From: Eleusine coracana subsp. coracana
Taxonomy: Eukaryota; Streptophyta; Magnoliopsida; Poales; Poaceae
Direction: 5' to 3'
NCBI GenBank assembly: GCA_032690845.1
Contig: CM064417.1
Span: 19,436,501 to 19,500,500, forward strand
DNA: 64,000 bases
Position numbers and translations under genes: made by a program. Positions 22,581 to 34,276 of the stretch are shown here, one piece after another. The notes beneath the pieces are model-generated. The model did not search any database. It saw only the letters and a list, made by a program, of their open reading frames with translations, and had not been told where the DNA came from. How positions within the stretch are numbered: the first letter of the stretch is position 1; the number at the start of each line of letters is the position of its first letter.

Positions 22581-24751
22581 TCCTCCCCCTCTTGAAGTGG
22601 AGTCGTCCTCGACTCAAGCTAATCCTCTTCTCCCAAGTATGGTTTCAAATCTGAAATGTTAAAAGTAGGACTAACCCCGAACTCGGGAGGCAACTCAAGT
22701 TTGTATGCATTATCATTAATCTTCTCCATTACTTTGAATGGACCATCAGCTCTAGGCATTAGCTTAGACTTTCTCAATTCTAGAAATCTATCCTTCCTTA
22801 AGTGTAACCACACTAAATATCCTACATCAAGCTTTACTTCCTTTCAACCTTTACTACCAGCAATTTTATATTTTTCATTCATCTTTTCAATGCTAAGTCT
22901 AGTGGTCTCATGCATTTGCAAAATAAATTCAGCACGCTCCTTAGCATCAACATGAACTCTCTCATTAATAGGTAGAGGAAGTATATCAAGTGGAGTACGG
23001 GGATCAAAACCATACACTACCTTGAAAGGACTTACCTTGGTAGTAGAATGTGTTGCCCGATTATAAGAAAACTCAATATGAGGCAAGCATTCTTCCCATT
23101 GCTTCAAATTTTTCTTCAAAAAAGCTCGTAACATAGTGCCCAAAGTGCGGTTCACAACCTCAGTTTGTCCATCAGTTTGTGGATGACAAGTTGTAGAAAA
23201 AAGAAACTTTGTACCCAACTTATTCCAAAGCGTGTGCCAAAAATGACTCAAGAATTTTGCATCACGATCTGAAACAATAGTAGAAGGCATACCATGCAAA
23301 CGTACAATTTCTTTGAAAAAGAGATTAGCAATATAACTAGCATCATCGGTTTTATGACATGGTATAAAGTGTGCCATATTGGAAAAACGATCCACAACAA
23401 CAAAAATGCTATCGCTCCCCCTCTTAGTCCTAGGCAGTCCTAAAACAAAGTCCATAGAAATATCCGCCCAAGGAATAGAAGGAACAGGAAGTGGCATGTA
23501 TAAACCATGTGGATTCGAACGAGACTTAGCTTTTTGACATGTAGTGCAGCGAGCAACAAAACGCTCAACATCTTTCCTCATCCTTGGCCAAAAGAAGTGT
23601 GTGGCCAAAATATCCTCCGTCTTCTGAGCACCAAAATGACCCATCAATCCATCTCCATGCGCCTCCTGCAACAACAAAAGACGAACGGAACCAACTGGAA
23701 TGCATAGGCAGTTAGCTCTAAACAAGAAACCATCATTCAACACAAATTTGTTCCAAGCACGACCTTCTTTACAGTGCAGCAATACATCTTTAAAATCAAC
23801 ATCAGCAACATATTGTTCTTTAATTGCCTCAAGTCCAAAAATTCTACAATCAAGTTGAGACAATAAAGTATATCGCCTAGATAAAGCATCAGCAATCACA
23901 TTATCCTTCCCTTTCTTATGTTTAATAATATAAGGAAAAGACTCAATAAACTCAACCCATTTAGCATGTCTACGGTTCAAATTGCATTGAGAACGAATAT
24001 ACTTAAGTGATTCATGATCAGAATGAATAACAAATTCTTTGGGCAACAAATAATGACGCCACGTCTCTAAAGAACGTACAAGTGCATATAGTTCCTTATC
24101 ATACGTGGAATAATTTAAAACAGGCCCAGTAATTTTCTCACTAAAGTATGCAACAGGTTTACCATCTTGCATCAAAACACCACCAATGCCTATACCACTA
24201 GCATCACATTCAAGCTCAAAAGTCTTATCAAGATTGGGTAATTGCAGCAATGGTGCATGTGTAAGTTTGTCCTTCAAAGCATCAAAAGACTCATGATGTA
24301 CCTTACCAAAATGGAAGTCAACGCCCTTCTTTGTCAACTCATGCAATGGTGCAGCAATGGTGCTGAAATCTTTGACAAAGCGGCGGTAGAAACGTGCAAG
24401 ACCAAGAAAACTCCTCACCTGTGTGATAGTTTTTGGTACAGGCCAGCTCTTTATGGCTTCAATCTTCACCTCATCCACCTCAATTCCCTGTGGAGTCACA
24501 ACATAGCCAAGAAAAGAGACTCGATCCATGTAAAAGGCGCACTTCTCAAGGTTACCAAATAAACGTGCAACTCGCAAAGCATCAAAAATAGCACGCAAAT
24601 GAATCCTATGATCATCCATGGCTTTGCTATAAATCAAGATATCATCAAAGTAAACAACCACAAATTTGCCAATAAAAGGTCTTAAAACCTCATTCATCAA
24701 ACGCATGAAAGTACTGGGTGCATTAGTCAACCCAAAAGCATTACTAACCAC
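22265..24751 (-). pseudogene. pol of C: second half of RT, RNase H, integrase, LTR-encoded tail
   Basis: The 635-codon frame 24751-22844 has the RT catalytic box VVVYFDDILIYS (residues 31-42), RNase H with D183 (CDASG), E220, D245 and D288 (ADALS), then integrase: zinc site H365, H372, C402, C405; core D434, D495 and E531 with 35 residues between the last two. A stop near 22844 separates the integrase C-terminus (22619-22813, WLHLRKDRF to DLKPYLGEED), which itself ends in a TAG just before the LTR-encoded tail (22561-22265). The family match to CRM is strong. Upstream RT is in another frame. Confidence 0.9.
22581..22595 (-). other. Polypurine tract of C
   Basis: The minus strand reads CTTCAAGAGGGGGAGGA directly before the LTR; the run also codes for part of the polyprotein. 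Confidence 0.8.
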
Positions 24752-26103
24752 TCATACAACCCGAATTTGGTTTTGAAAGCTGTTTTCCATTCATCTCCAA
24801 GTTTCATTCTAATTTGATGGTAGCCACTACGCAAATCAATTTTAGTGAAAATTATAGCACCACATAACTCATCAAGCATGTCGTCTAGCCTAGGAATAGG
24901 ATGACGATACCTAATAGTAATGTTATTAATGGCTCTACAATCTACACACATACGCCAAGAACCATCTTTTTTAGGAACCAAAAGTACAGGAACAGCACAA
25001 GGACTAAATGATTGACGAACATACCCACGATCCAAAAGGTCTTGGACTTGCCGTTGTACCTCCTTAGTCTCCTCGGGGTTGGTCCTATAAGCAGCACGAT
25101 TTGGTAAAGTAGCACCAGGAATCAAATCAATTTGATGCTCAATCCCTCTCAAAGGTGGCAATCCCGGGGGTATCTCAGCTGGGAAAACATCCTCATACTC
25201 CTGCAAAAGGTTAGTGATAGCAGGAGGCAAAGCACTAGAAGCAATATCATCAAGCGAAAACAAGGCTTGTTTGCATATCAAAGCATAGCAAATATCATCA
25301 GTAGAAATTTCAGCAAGCTCAGATTTTGTGGCAAGACATGAACGACCTTGTAATTTAATTGCAGCACCCTTAGAACTTGAGGAATCATTAACATTACTTG
25401 GTGTAGAAGCAGAATTAACAGGTTGCTGAAATTTAGGGCTTTTATTTTTCAAACTAGCAGCTCGTTCTAAATCAGCTTGTACAATTTCAGCAGGGGTCAT
25501 TGGTAACAAAGTAATTTTAGTTCCTTTATGCATAAAAGTGTACTTATTACTTTTACCATGGTGTACAGCATCATTATCAAATTCCCAAGGTCTACCCAAT
25601 AAAAGTGAACAAGCTTGCATGGGTACAACATCACAATCAACAGAATCCACAAGGTGGGCATTAAATTTTTGTTCTACCGTCATTTCCCAGTCAAGGTAAG
25701 CATCACCATCGTACTGACCCGAAAATGAAGGAATTGAAAACTTAATTTTAGCATACGGGTCATCTGGAGCATGGTTACCATGTGTGCGACGGTTGTGGTT
25801 GTGGAAACCACCCATACCTTGAGGGTTACGTTGCAAACGACGTCGTAACCTTGCGGTCCTTGTAGCTGACCTATCGACGGTGCCATCAGCCTTATACACC
25901 GTTGGTTCATCATGATCGTCTTTAACGTCGTTGTTGGTGTTGGTGTTGGTGTTGGTGTTGGTGTTGGTGGTCTTGTGAGCGGTCTCCAATTCGACAACCT
26001 GATCGGTTAGCTTAGAGACTCTCTTATCCAACCGCTCAATGCTTTCTCCCAGGTGAAGCTTGGTGACGGCGTCTGTGACGGCCCTGGTGATCGTCTCTAC
26101 CAA
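24727..26103 (-). pseudogene. gag-protease-RT 5' half of C with in-frame deletion
   Basis: 458 codons. Residues 1-45 are a predicted coiled coil of CRM gag (ESIERLDKRVSKLTDQVVEL), followed by a Thr-Asn repeat (hexanucleotide run at 25931-25968) and the gag start (PSFSGQYDGDAYLDWEMTVE). After about residue 150 it jumps to the end of protease (CDVVPMQACSLLLGRPW) with no frame change. The rest of gag, the CCHC knuckle and the protease active site are gone. RT then begins (CAVPVLLVPKKDGSWRMCVD, then KIDLRSGYHQIRM) and ends at 24727 through loss of one C in the LVMPFG region. A TAG precedes the first Met, so even the start may be damaged. Confidence 0.85.
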
Positions 26104-26420
26104 ATCACTCTGAACCGCCTACAAAGCCTTCTGTAGCTGACTTTGGCTCACGCACTCATCAAATTTTGAGGGTGAAGCACCCTCTCAATCGCTTCCTAAC
26201 ATCAGAAACACCAAAACAGGAAACAAAAAGTGAAGGTTATCCCTACAAAAGTACTAAGCAGTGGTGCCTCTCAACACAGCAAAAGGAAGCTTCTTGCAAA
26301 GCTCTTACAAAGTTCTGAAAACAAGAAAACGAAGGATACCTGGGAGCTGTGTTCCACGATTGCAAGGGTTACAAAATAACCTATGTGCTGTCTAGAAGAA
26401 GTATGTAGAGCTAGGAAGGC

Positions 26421-26464
<44 letters not shown>

Positions 26465-27445
26465 AGTGGCACACAAATCAAAAACAGATAGTAAAGCTGA
26501 ATAAGTGCCCAAGTAACTTGTCCCTAGTTGCTGGTCTAACTATGTCCTAAAATAGCAGTGATAGCAAAGAAGAAACAAGGAGACAAAGGGACACAGTCGA
26601 TAACAGGGGGCTTAGTGTAAAAAAACCAAACTCAGAAATTCCAGGGGGCTAGATGGAGCACTAGTAGGAATCCTAAATTTCTTTTTTTTATTTTATTTTT
26701 TTGATATTTTTTTCCAACTCACTAGCAAACAGGGAGAAACCACAAAGAATTTCAGCTCAAACCGAGCTAGGACGTGGCCTACAGAAAATCTTGAAGTTTC
26801 AGAAAACGTCGGGTTTCAACTTGAATGAATTTTTTCTTTATCTTCCCGATTTTTTTTGAATTTTTTGATGAGGGCACATAGGGCGTAGCCAGTGTGAGTA
26901 TGCTCAACATTTTGTCAAGAATCTCCTGTAAACATTTCAGCCAAAACGGACAACCGAGCGAAAAGTTATGGCCGTTTTACTAAAGGGGTGTCGGAATCGG
27001 TTATGAAGAAACCGGGAGTATGAGTGAAACCCAAGTCGGCTTGGGGTCGGGTAGGGATTTTTTTTGGACGAGGTGGATGCAGCAGAAAGTGGAATATATG
27101 AAAATTGGTCCGAGGTGGTGAGGGTAGGTTTAGGGTGGGATTAGGGTGGGCGTGTTGATCAATCAACTCTAGCACACAAAGCCGACAAAACCGAGGATGG
27201 TGAAGGATATGGCGGCTAGGGTTGCAAGGGAAACACTAATGACGACAAAAACACAAACTAAACCAGCGACTAAATAAGAACTAGGGCACAAACTCAACAC
27301 TACGGAATCTGAAATTGAAATATGCAAAGGCTAAACACGTGGTTATGGGCGGGGGAAAATTTTTTTTGGCATTTTCTGTGGACGATAGGAAGAACACGAA
27401 AACAACACTAAAGGGTAGTGCGAACCTGATGGTGCACCTACCACT
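26104..27445 (-). other. 5' untranslated region of C
   Basis: About 1.3 kb without a gene. It contains an (AT)n run (26424-26461) and T-rich stretches near 26680. Next to the LTR, the minus strand reads AGTGGTAGGTGCACC, where NC has AGTGGTAATCAGAGC, so the primer site of C has diverged. Confidence 0.65.
26424..26461. repeat. (AT)n microsatellite
   Basis: About 19 AT units in the 5' leader of C. Length is likely variable between individuals. Confidence 0.9.
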
Positions 27446-28367
27446 TGATGTAAACAAGGGTTCCCGATCTTTCGAAAGGTTCTTGGTAAGTTGATTTGGT
27501 CGGAGGCGACACACAAATCGATCTGGCTTCAGAACAGCACGTTCTAAACCGCGCAACCGCAGCACGACGTCTCCTCTGGTTATCAACCGTCCAAAGATGA
27601 TTGACCTTGCCGAGAAGGCTAATCCCTGCCTGTGAATCAAGAACACAAGCAAGAACAACAAAGAATGCAACACAATTGCAGATGTATGATTGAACTCTCG
27701 AAGTTGGGGTCTCACAAACCGATGAACAGTGACACTGTTTATGAACAGAATTGATCTAAGCAAAACCCAAACCCTAATGGTGTGGTAGCGGCTGTATATA
27801 AAGACCCTAGGGTTGTGCAAGACCCTCTGGACGCGCCCCTAATTGGGCTCAACTAGATACAAAGCCCAAAGGCCAAAAATAGGCGACACAGTACCAACAC
27901 AGATTCTAGACTTTCTCTTGTTTCAAGATTCCTGATGACTCCGGATGAATTTTGATATGAGGTTGGCGGCATTGGAAAGGTCTTCTCCTTATCTTTCTGT
28001 GCATATGTAGAACGTCCAAATCCGAGTCCGTATGCGTCATGGGCGACTGTTTTAGTGCAGACTGGTCCTGGGCCCCGAAACAGACTCGAAGTCGGTTTTG
28101 ATTGGGCCTCCACTTTGGCTTCCAAGCCCTTGCTGGTCCTCCACGTTCCCAACTCCTTCTCCCATCATCTCCTGGTCCTCTCCATGGTTTCTAATCATAA
28201 AATAATCATTAGGTAGCAAACCATTCTCAAAAGTAACATATAGCAAAGAACGTAGGAACGAGCTCACCTCTAAATTTAGTCGTCGTGCACGAGCTCTAGT
28301 CATTGGACCTTGCAAGTCCAGAATTGGAGGAGTGTTGTGTGTATCCATAGGAGTGATGTCCTCATCA
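27446..28367 (-). repeat. 5' LTR of C
   Basis: 922 bases. It carries a second, unused copy of the tail codons (28348-28052). It ends with CCTCATCA before CATAG. Confidence 0.9.
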
Positions 28368-28757
28368 CATAGACACTGAGAAGGCGAACACGGGGAAGAG
28401 CTGAGTCACTGGAGAGAATGTCTGTCCTGGTCCCCCTGTCGGTAACACTCCTAAGTGTGATAACCCACTGGACTGAGCTATCATAAAAACAATGAAGGGG
28501 CCTGGCTGAGTTGGCAGTTGCTAAAACTGTGGAAGTGCTGAAGGTCCTGACTGCTGACCTACTTATCTCTAGGTCAACTCAGTCATCTGGGTCATCAGTG
28601 TAGTCAACAGCATCTTCTACTGTCTCTGAAGCTCGGCTCGTCCCCTGATGACCTCCATCATCTGACGTCTATCCTCAGTTGTGCTCTGGATGAACTCACC
28701 CAAGCGTCCTGCAAGCGCTACTACAGTGATAGCATCCTCTGACTGAGTACCTGTCGG
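28368..28757 (-). other. Interior of the extra ORF region of S right of C
   Basis: About 390 bases between the C insertion site and the clear frame at 28758. Short broken frames only. It probably codes for a low-complexity linker that has decayed. Confidence 0.4.
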
Positions 28758-30236
28758 CTAGGGAGGTACTCCTATACTGGCTGACTCAGGAACCACCGTC
28801 TCTGGATGAGCTGTCTTCTCGTGAGTGACTGGCGGTGACTCCTGCTCCTTCTCCCCTGTCTGCTGACTAGAGGCCGACTGCGATCCCCTAGGGACTCGAG
28901 GTGCATAACTGGAGGTCACCTCAGGGAATGCGTCGTACTGCTCCTCTGTCACTAGGCCCATCCCCCTCAAGAGATAGCAAACGTTGAGAGTATAGACCTG
29001 GTGACATCCTCGTACCCTCTCAGAAATAACCTCCTCCATCTCTCCAATCAGTAAGTCTGCAAAGTCAAACTGCTCTCTTCTCAGAATAGCTACTGTGGCC
29101 CACTGGTGAAGTAGTGTAAACTCCTCTCTATAGCCAGACTTGGGAATGATAGTCCTGGTGACTATCGCTCTAACCACCTTGGCCTCTGCGGTGTGTGGTG
29201 GTGGAAAAGCAATCAACACCATGTAGTCTGAAGGTAGCTTCCCTCCCTGTGGTCTACGAGGTGGCTCAAGGGACGGGTAGGTACTCCTGTAGAGCTGAAG
29301 GTCTGAAACAAGAAAACCAAAGCTGGAAATGAGATCCCCCTGGTCACACACTGTGGCTGCCCTCTGAACAAGAACCAGAACTCCGAGCAGTCTATAGCTA
29401 TCCATAGTGTAGCATAGAACTCTAGGACAATGTCCTCTCTGAACTTGTAGGACTCTGTGACCAGCTCTACAAGACCAGACAAGTAGGTGAAATACTGCTC
29501 CATGTCTGTCCCGGTGGCCCTCCTCATGGCCTGGTAGGTAGTATACTGCTGCGGCACAAATACCTTATCCTTGCCCTTCATGGTGAGATAGCGTCTCAAC
29601 CCCTCTCCAATCCTCTTCTGGAGGCTTGTTCAGTAACTCTCTCCTGCAGCGAGGTACCTAGGGACTGGAACCCACTGCTCGATGGAGACAAGACGTAGCG
29701 CCTTAAGGTCCTTTCCAAGAACCTTAAGTATGTCTGTCTCCCCAGCTGCCTGAACTAGTCTCTGCAGCCTCCTAGTACACACTGCACAGGTGCACTGCAG
29801 GTCTCCTGCCCAGTGCGCTGACCTCTGGGGACCAACTGGCTGTGTCTGCTTAGTCTCCTCCTCCTCCAGCTCCTCTGACTTGTACTCAGAGCTCTCCTCC
29901 TCAGACTCCTCTTTCCTGCTGCGTGGAACATCCCTGCTCCGCAGATCTTGACAACCTGCCCTGACTGGAAGCCGGAGTACTCTACGACCAAGATGCCAGA
30001 GTGACTCCTATGACAAGAACTGTCCTCTGCCGGGTACTCCTCCTGAGTCCCTCAATGTCACCAGATGGCTCTAGGATCAGCCGTGTCCCTGGTGTCTTGC
30101 TTGACTCCTCCATGGCATCCAGGTGCCTGGCAACCCTCCTAGCTCTCTCTGACTCAGGGTCTAGCCTGGTCCTCTTCCTGCTCTTCAGCTTCTCTGGCAT
30201 CTTGCCCTTGCCCTTATCCTGACGAGATCCTGCCAT
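28758..30236 (-). pseudogene. Extra ORF of S (plant transposon-associated protein type), broken
   Basis: The start at 30236 (MAGSRQDKGKGKMPEKLKSR) opens a strongly basic segment of about 84 codons. Frames then change: 29755-29991, 29213-29599 (KGKDKVFVPQQYTTYQAMRR, then a YLSGLVELV stretch) and 28758-29405 (YREEFTLLHQWATVAILRRE, then YLLRGMGLVTEEQYDAFPEV). This resembles the plant-specific 'putative plant transposon protein' type ORFs that accompany some grass retrotransposons, as I recall them; the match is from memory and moderate. No enzyme motif is visible. Frameshifts and stops make it a pseudogene. Function unknown. Confidence 0.6.
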
Positions 30237-30725
30237 CTCTGATTCTGCTGACTGCTGTCACTACACGCACGCAGGTATAGACAGGATGAGCATAGAGCCT
30301 AATACATCTATAAGTAAAGCACCGCTAGGTAAGAATGCGCAATAGAAACCCTAGCACTAAATGAAGGACATGATCACTAGACAATTATGCAAAGTAACAA
30401 TAGTGATCATCGACTATATGTGGCTGGTGCGAGTCATCTAGCGTATAGTCAAATAATGGCAATAAATCTAACTATAGACTAGACAGGAGACAACCCTAGA
30501 TATGCAATTAACAGACAGGCATGGAATTAATTGCAACTAGGTTGAGCCAATTGACTAATTAATGCAATTAAAGATGGGAATTCGATCTAATTGCATTAAT
30601 CAACTAAATTGCTCGAAATTAGGGCATCAATCGATGAATGGAGGATGAGTACAATACCCTGTGATGTCCCGAAACCGAAGACTAGTGAATTACATGATCG
30701 ATCGCCGAAAAGATGGAAACTTGGA
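30237..30725 (-). other. Possible intron of the extra ORF of S
   Basis: This AT-rich stretch has no gene. It lies between a GTAAGT donor (minus strand, 30726-30731) and several candidate AG acceptors just before the ATG at 30236 (TGACAG, TCAGCAG). It could be a 480-base 5' intron. Not proven. Confidence 0.4.
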
Positions 30726-31114
30726 ACTTACCGGCAATGGACGTGGGAGAAAGGGCAAAGCCTTTCCCTAGGGTTTGTGGAGTTCGGCTCTAGAGGCTGG
30801 GTACACACGGGCAAGGTGGAGGACAAGGCGGCAGCGCGGGCACGACGGCGAGGCAGCTCGGCAGCGCTGGAATTCGGTGGCGGCGGGGGCTCTGGAGGAG
30901 GCGTACAGGGCACACGATAGTGGGAGCAGCAGCGCGCGTGCGCGAGGGCATGCGTGGCTACGCGCGATTGTGAGCAGGGGCGAGAGGTGGCGTGCGGAGG
31001 CGCGACGCTGCGGCTCGTCGGTGACGGGAAGACGACGGCGATGGCGGGAGCGACATGGTGGGGGCGCGGTCTCGGCATCGGGGGCGGAACGTGGAAGAGA
31101 CCAAGGTCTCTCAC
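30726..31114 (-). promoter_or_regulatory. GC-rich gene-like leader upstream of the extra ORF of S
   Basis: On the minus strand a GC-rich block (unlike the AT-rich flanks) runs into AAACCCTAGGG (a telo-box core, AAACCCTA) and ends at CCGGTAAGTTCC, a strong 5' splice donor. A 128-codon Pro/Ala/Arg-rich frame (31114 to 30728) is open across the block and stops within the donor (TAA of GTAAG). This looks like a first exon with its own promoter. Alternatives: a captured host 5' end, or a former LTR U5. Confidence 0.45.
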
Positions 31115-32094
31115 GGAATTTGACCTAGGTCAAAAGAGTCACAGATGGCCGAGATCTAAAAAGGAACAGATCAATGGTCACAGATCGGGATTGCATCGTG
31201 CGATCAAACATAGTGACCGAACAATATGGTCTTTGGACCGAACGGTCCTGTCTGCTCTGGGTTTGCTGGCATCCCATATAGACCAGACGGTCCGGTCACT
31301 AGGACTGTTCTATCTGGTTTTTATGACCAGACTCTCCAGAACACTGTGCCTGTGGGCACTGATCGGACTGTACGGTCTCTACCAGAATTTTTGCTGAGTC
31401 AAGAAATTTCTCCATTTTCCAAGTGCCCTCACTTAACACCCAATTAAACACTATACTTGGAATATGAAGGGAACTCTCAAACACTCCTTTTCAAATAGTG
31501 GCACCTTTTGGCCTTATAATTTTTGCAAATGCCAAATGGAAGATTGAGCAAATAAGAACCAAGGCGAATAAGAGCCAAATGGGTATGTATGAGCATTAGT
31601 CCATGAACCACGTGAGTGGGTTTAACCTCGGAGTTCATAAGAGCTTGCTCAATAGGCATGAAGCACAATCCTTTCCTTTGGTCACACTTGTGGAGATGTA
31701 ATCTCATATAGAGCATGAGACACAAATATCTCCAAGTGAGACAAGCCTCCTTTGTGTTTCCTATATGATGCATGCAACAAGCATTTTACATATGCATGAA
31801 AGTAAACATGCCTTGTGAATGCAAGCAATATTAAACAAGACATAAAGGAAATCTAACAATGCCAAGTTTGAACCCCTCCCAAGCTTACTCACTATAAGCC
31901 ATACCCTTGCCTTGAGAAAAGCCAAACCACCATCTCAAGCACTCCCCCTTGCTTATAGCTATCTTGGATGGGTTAGACATTGACTAATTTTTATGTGTTT
32001 TTTAGTTATTTGCACATGCATGGATGCAAGGTATACTAGTCACAAAGGAGTCCTAATTACCATGCTATGAAAGAGGAAGAAAAACACACTACAA
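31115..32094 (-). other. Spacer of S where pol would be expected
   Basis: About 980 bases without a supported gene. The part 31209-31377 carries variants of the same palindrome as the S LTR (31215, 31281, 31361). Canonical SIRE elements have protease, integrase, RT and RNase H after gag; none is here. Confidence 0.6.
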
Positions 32095-34223
32095 CTACGA
32101 AGAACTAACACGGTTACCTTCCTCATGAGTAGATATGACGTTGAGGTCCATGTTACTTATGATGGACTTCACTTGATCTTTAAGTAAGCTCACGGTCCAC
32201 CACCACCACCATCTAGGTCTGTTCTTGGGCACCCACTTGTACGCGGCCAACCTATCAAGATCAACTATGCACTTAGGCACCCGTATGCTCTTGATCTTTC
32301 TCTTCTTGTTTGGTGGTCCCAAAGCCTTTGCTTTCACCTTGCCACCCTTGTCCATAAAGAGCTTGAAGTGGATGTTCTCATGGAACAAGTTAGGGTTAGG
32401 CAAAATAGTGGAACTTTTCACCATAGGGCAATCCTTGATAGTGTGGCCATTCTTGCAACACCTCTTGCAATAGTAGTCGTTAGCGAGTAGGGATTTGACC
32501 CATTTGGGAATAGAGTCACTCGTCCCGATAGTGTCGATGGAGGCGGGATATGAGCCAAGTCCACGGTGGGAGATGTTGTTCACAAGATTCTTCCAAAAAT
32601 CTCCTTGTGGATGGCTCTACCACGTGCAAGTCTCTCAAAGCCATCCATCACCATTTTCCTCTCTTCCTTGAGCTTGTGCTATTCCTTCAAAACAAAAGGC
32701 TTAAGAGAAGAAACCTCATTCGAGGTGGTTAGTTCATCACACATAGTAGAAGCATTGCTCATTGATGAACAAGAGGAGGGAGAGGCAAGGTTCTCAACAT
32801 TGATGGCCTCATAAGCAATCTCAAGGGCCTTATACTTCTCATGAAGCTCCACATGATCACCCTTGAGTTTGTCAAAACTCTTGTTTAGGGCCTCATGAGA
32901 TGTGACAAGGTCCTGGAGCTCACTCTCAAGGTCACCAACATGGTCCTTAGCCAACTTACACTCTTTTCTTACCACATCCAACATTTTGGATTTCTTGATG
33001 GTGATGTCGCGGGCTTGCTCAAGCATACTCCACAACTCGGCATAGGTGTGCTCCTCGTCATTGCTGTCACTACTACTCCAATCCTCACTCTCCCCAAGGT
33101 GGCTCGTGGCCATGAGGCACGTGGGAGGTGAAGGGAGAGCTCATGGTGACGCGGTCTTGATCATGGCTAGGTCGGCCACTTCTTCATCACTTGAGGAAGA
33201 GGACTCATCAATTGAGTTGTTGCTTGTCCACTCCCCAACAGGAGCCTTGCAAGAGAATCTTTTCTTGGAGTCTTTGGCTTTGCCTTTGCTCTTGTCTTTG
33301 TTGAAGAACCTCTTCTTCTTTTGCTTGGCTTTGGGGTCTTTAACTTCTTCTTCTTCTTCTTCACTTGAATCTTGTGACTTGAATGCTTCTTTCTTGGGAT
33401 TTGGGCACTCTCGGACAAAGTGATTCTTTGAGCCACAATTGAAGTACTTGCCCCTGGACTTAGAGGCAAACTTGTTCTTGAAGGTCTTCATCTTCTTCAT
33501 GAGAAGAGCCAAGTCCTCGGTCAAGTCACCTTCATCATCATCATCATCAGTGACTGCCTTCTTGTTGTTTTTCTTGCTCTTGCTTGATTCTTGCTTGTGA
33601 GCCTGTAGAGCAAGGTTGGATGGTTGAGGATCATCCATTCCCAACTGGTAGCTCTCGAAGGCAGTGATCTTGCCAAGTACATCCTTCATGGTCTTGGTCT
33701 TGAGGTCACCCTGCAAGGTGTAGGTGATGATGGACTCATACTTGGGGTCTTTGAAAAGCCTCAAGAATCTTCTGATGACCTCCACAGGCTTGAGCTCGAA
33801 GTCATCCCCAAGTGCATTCATCTCCTCCACTAGCACATGAAAACGAGAATACACAGTGTTAGCTCTCTCATGTGGTAATCTAGAAAAGTTATCATACTTG
33901 TTCTTTAGCATATAGTATCTTTCCACATTGACATCACTAGTACCCTTATGGATACCCTGAATCTCAGTTCAGATATCGTGTGCTGTCGAACTCAAATCCA
34001 ATCTAGCAAACACACCCTTAGAGATGCATGAGAATAGAGCATTCTTGGCCTTAGCGTTGTTCTTAATGAAATCAGGTTCAAGAAGGTTCACATCCGCATC
34101 TGATTCATGGATCACCATCCATATCTCCGGATCAAGGGACTCCAGGTAGGCTTGCATACGTGCCTTCCAATACCCATAGTCCTCCCCATCGAAAATGGGA
34201 ACACTCCCAACCTTTCCTAGCAT
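32095..34223 (-). pseudogene. gag of S (SIRE-like, long, with coiled coil), broken
   Basis: The ATG at 34223 lies 40 bases after the primer site. Part 1 (34223-33969; VPIFDGEDYGYWKARMQAYL) is the copia gag start. A TGA at a conserved Trp position follows. Part 2 (33926-33141) has the gag core (ERYYMLKNKYDNF, then LGKITAFESYQLG), an acidic/Lys-rich region, and a zinc knuckle whose first Cys is Tyr. After another TGA, part 3 (33113-32679) is a long predicted coiled coil (LESELQDLVTSHEALNKSFD). After a shift, part 4 (32583-32095) has a second knuckle (C-x2-C-x4-H-x4-C). The long coiled-coil gag is typical of SIRE/Maximus elements. Confidence 0.8.
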
Positions 34224-34260
34224 CCTTACTCAAGGCAGTGAAGCCTCAAAGTTGAGCACT

Positions 34261-34276
34261 TGGCTCTGATACCAAT
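34261..34276 (-). other. Primer-binding site of S (initiator Met tRNA)
   Basis: The minus strand reads ATTGGTATCAGAGCCA directly at the LTR end. It is a full match to the initiator-Met primer site core. Confidence 0.85.

Larger units (their letters stand above)
21657..28367 (-). mobile_element. Element C: CRM-type centromeric retrotransposon, nearly complete but defective
   Basis: LTRs 21657-22580 and 27446-28367; ends TGATGAGG and TTTACATCA in the element's sense. The target duplication is CACAG (21652-21656) against CATAG (28368-28372), one mismatch. RNase H and integrase have all catalytic residues. Three defects stand out: an in-frame deletion joining early gag to the end of protease, a one-base frameshift in RT, and an in-frame TAG before the LTR-encoded tail. 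CRM elements target centromeric chromatin through their integrase tail, so the presence of C suggests a centromeric setting. Confidence 0.9.

Noticed and set aside
30775..31397. Plus-strand Arg/Gly-rich frames of 117 and 147 codons
   Set aside because: They result from high GC content; the element's coding strand is minus and the block reads better as a minus-strand leader.
14549..34223. S as two separate elements (one with gag, one with the extra ORF)
   Set aside because: Only one LTR pair, one primer site, one polypurine tract and one target duplication fit the whole segment.
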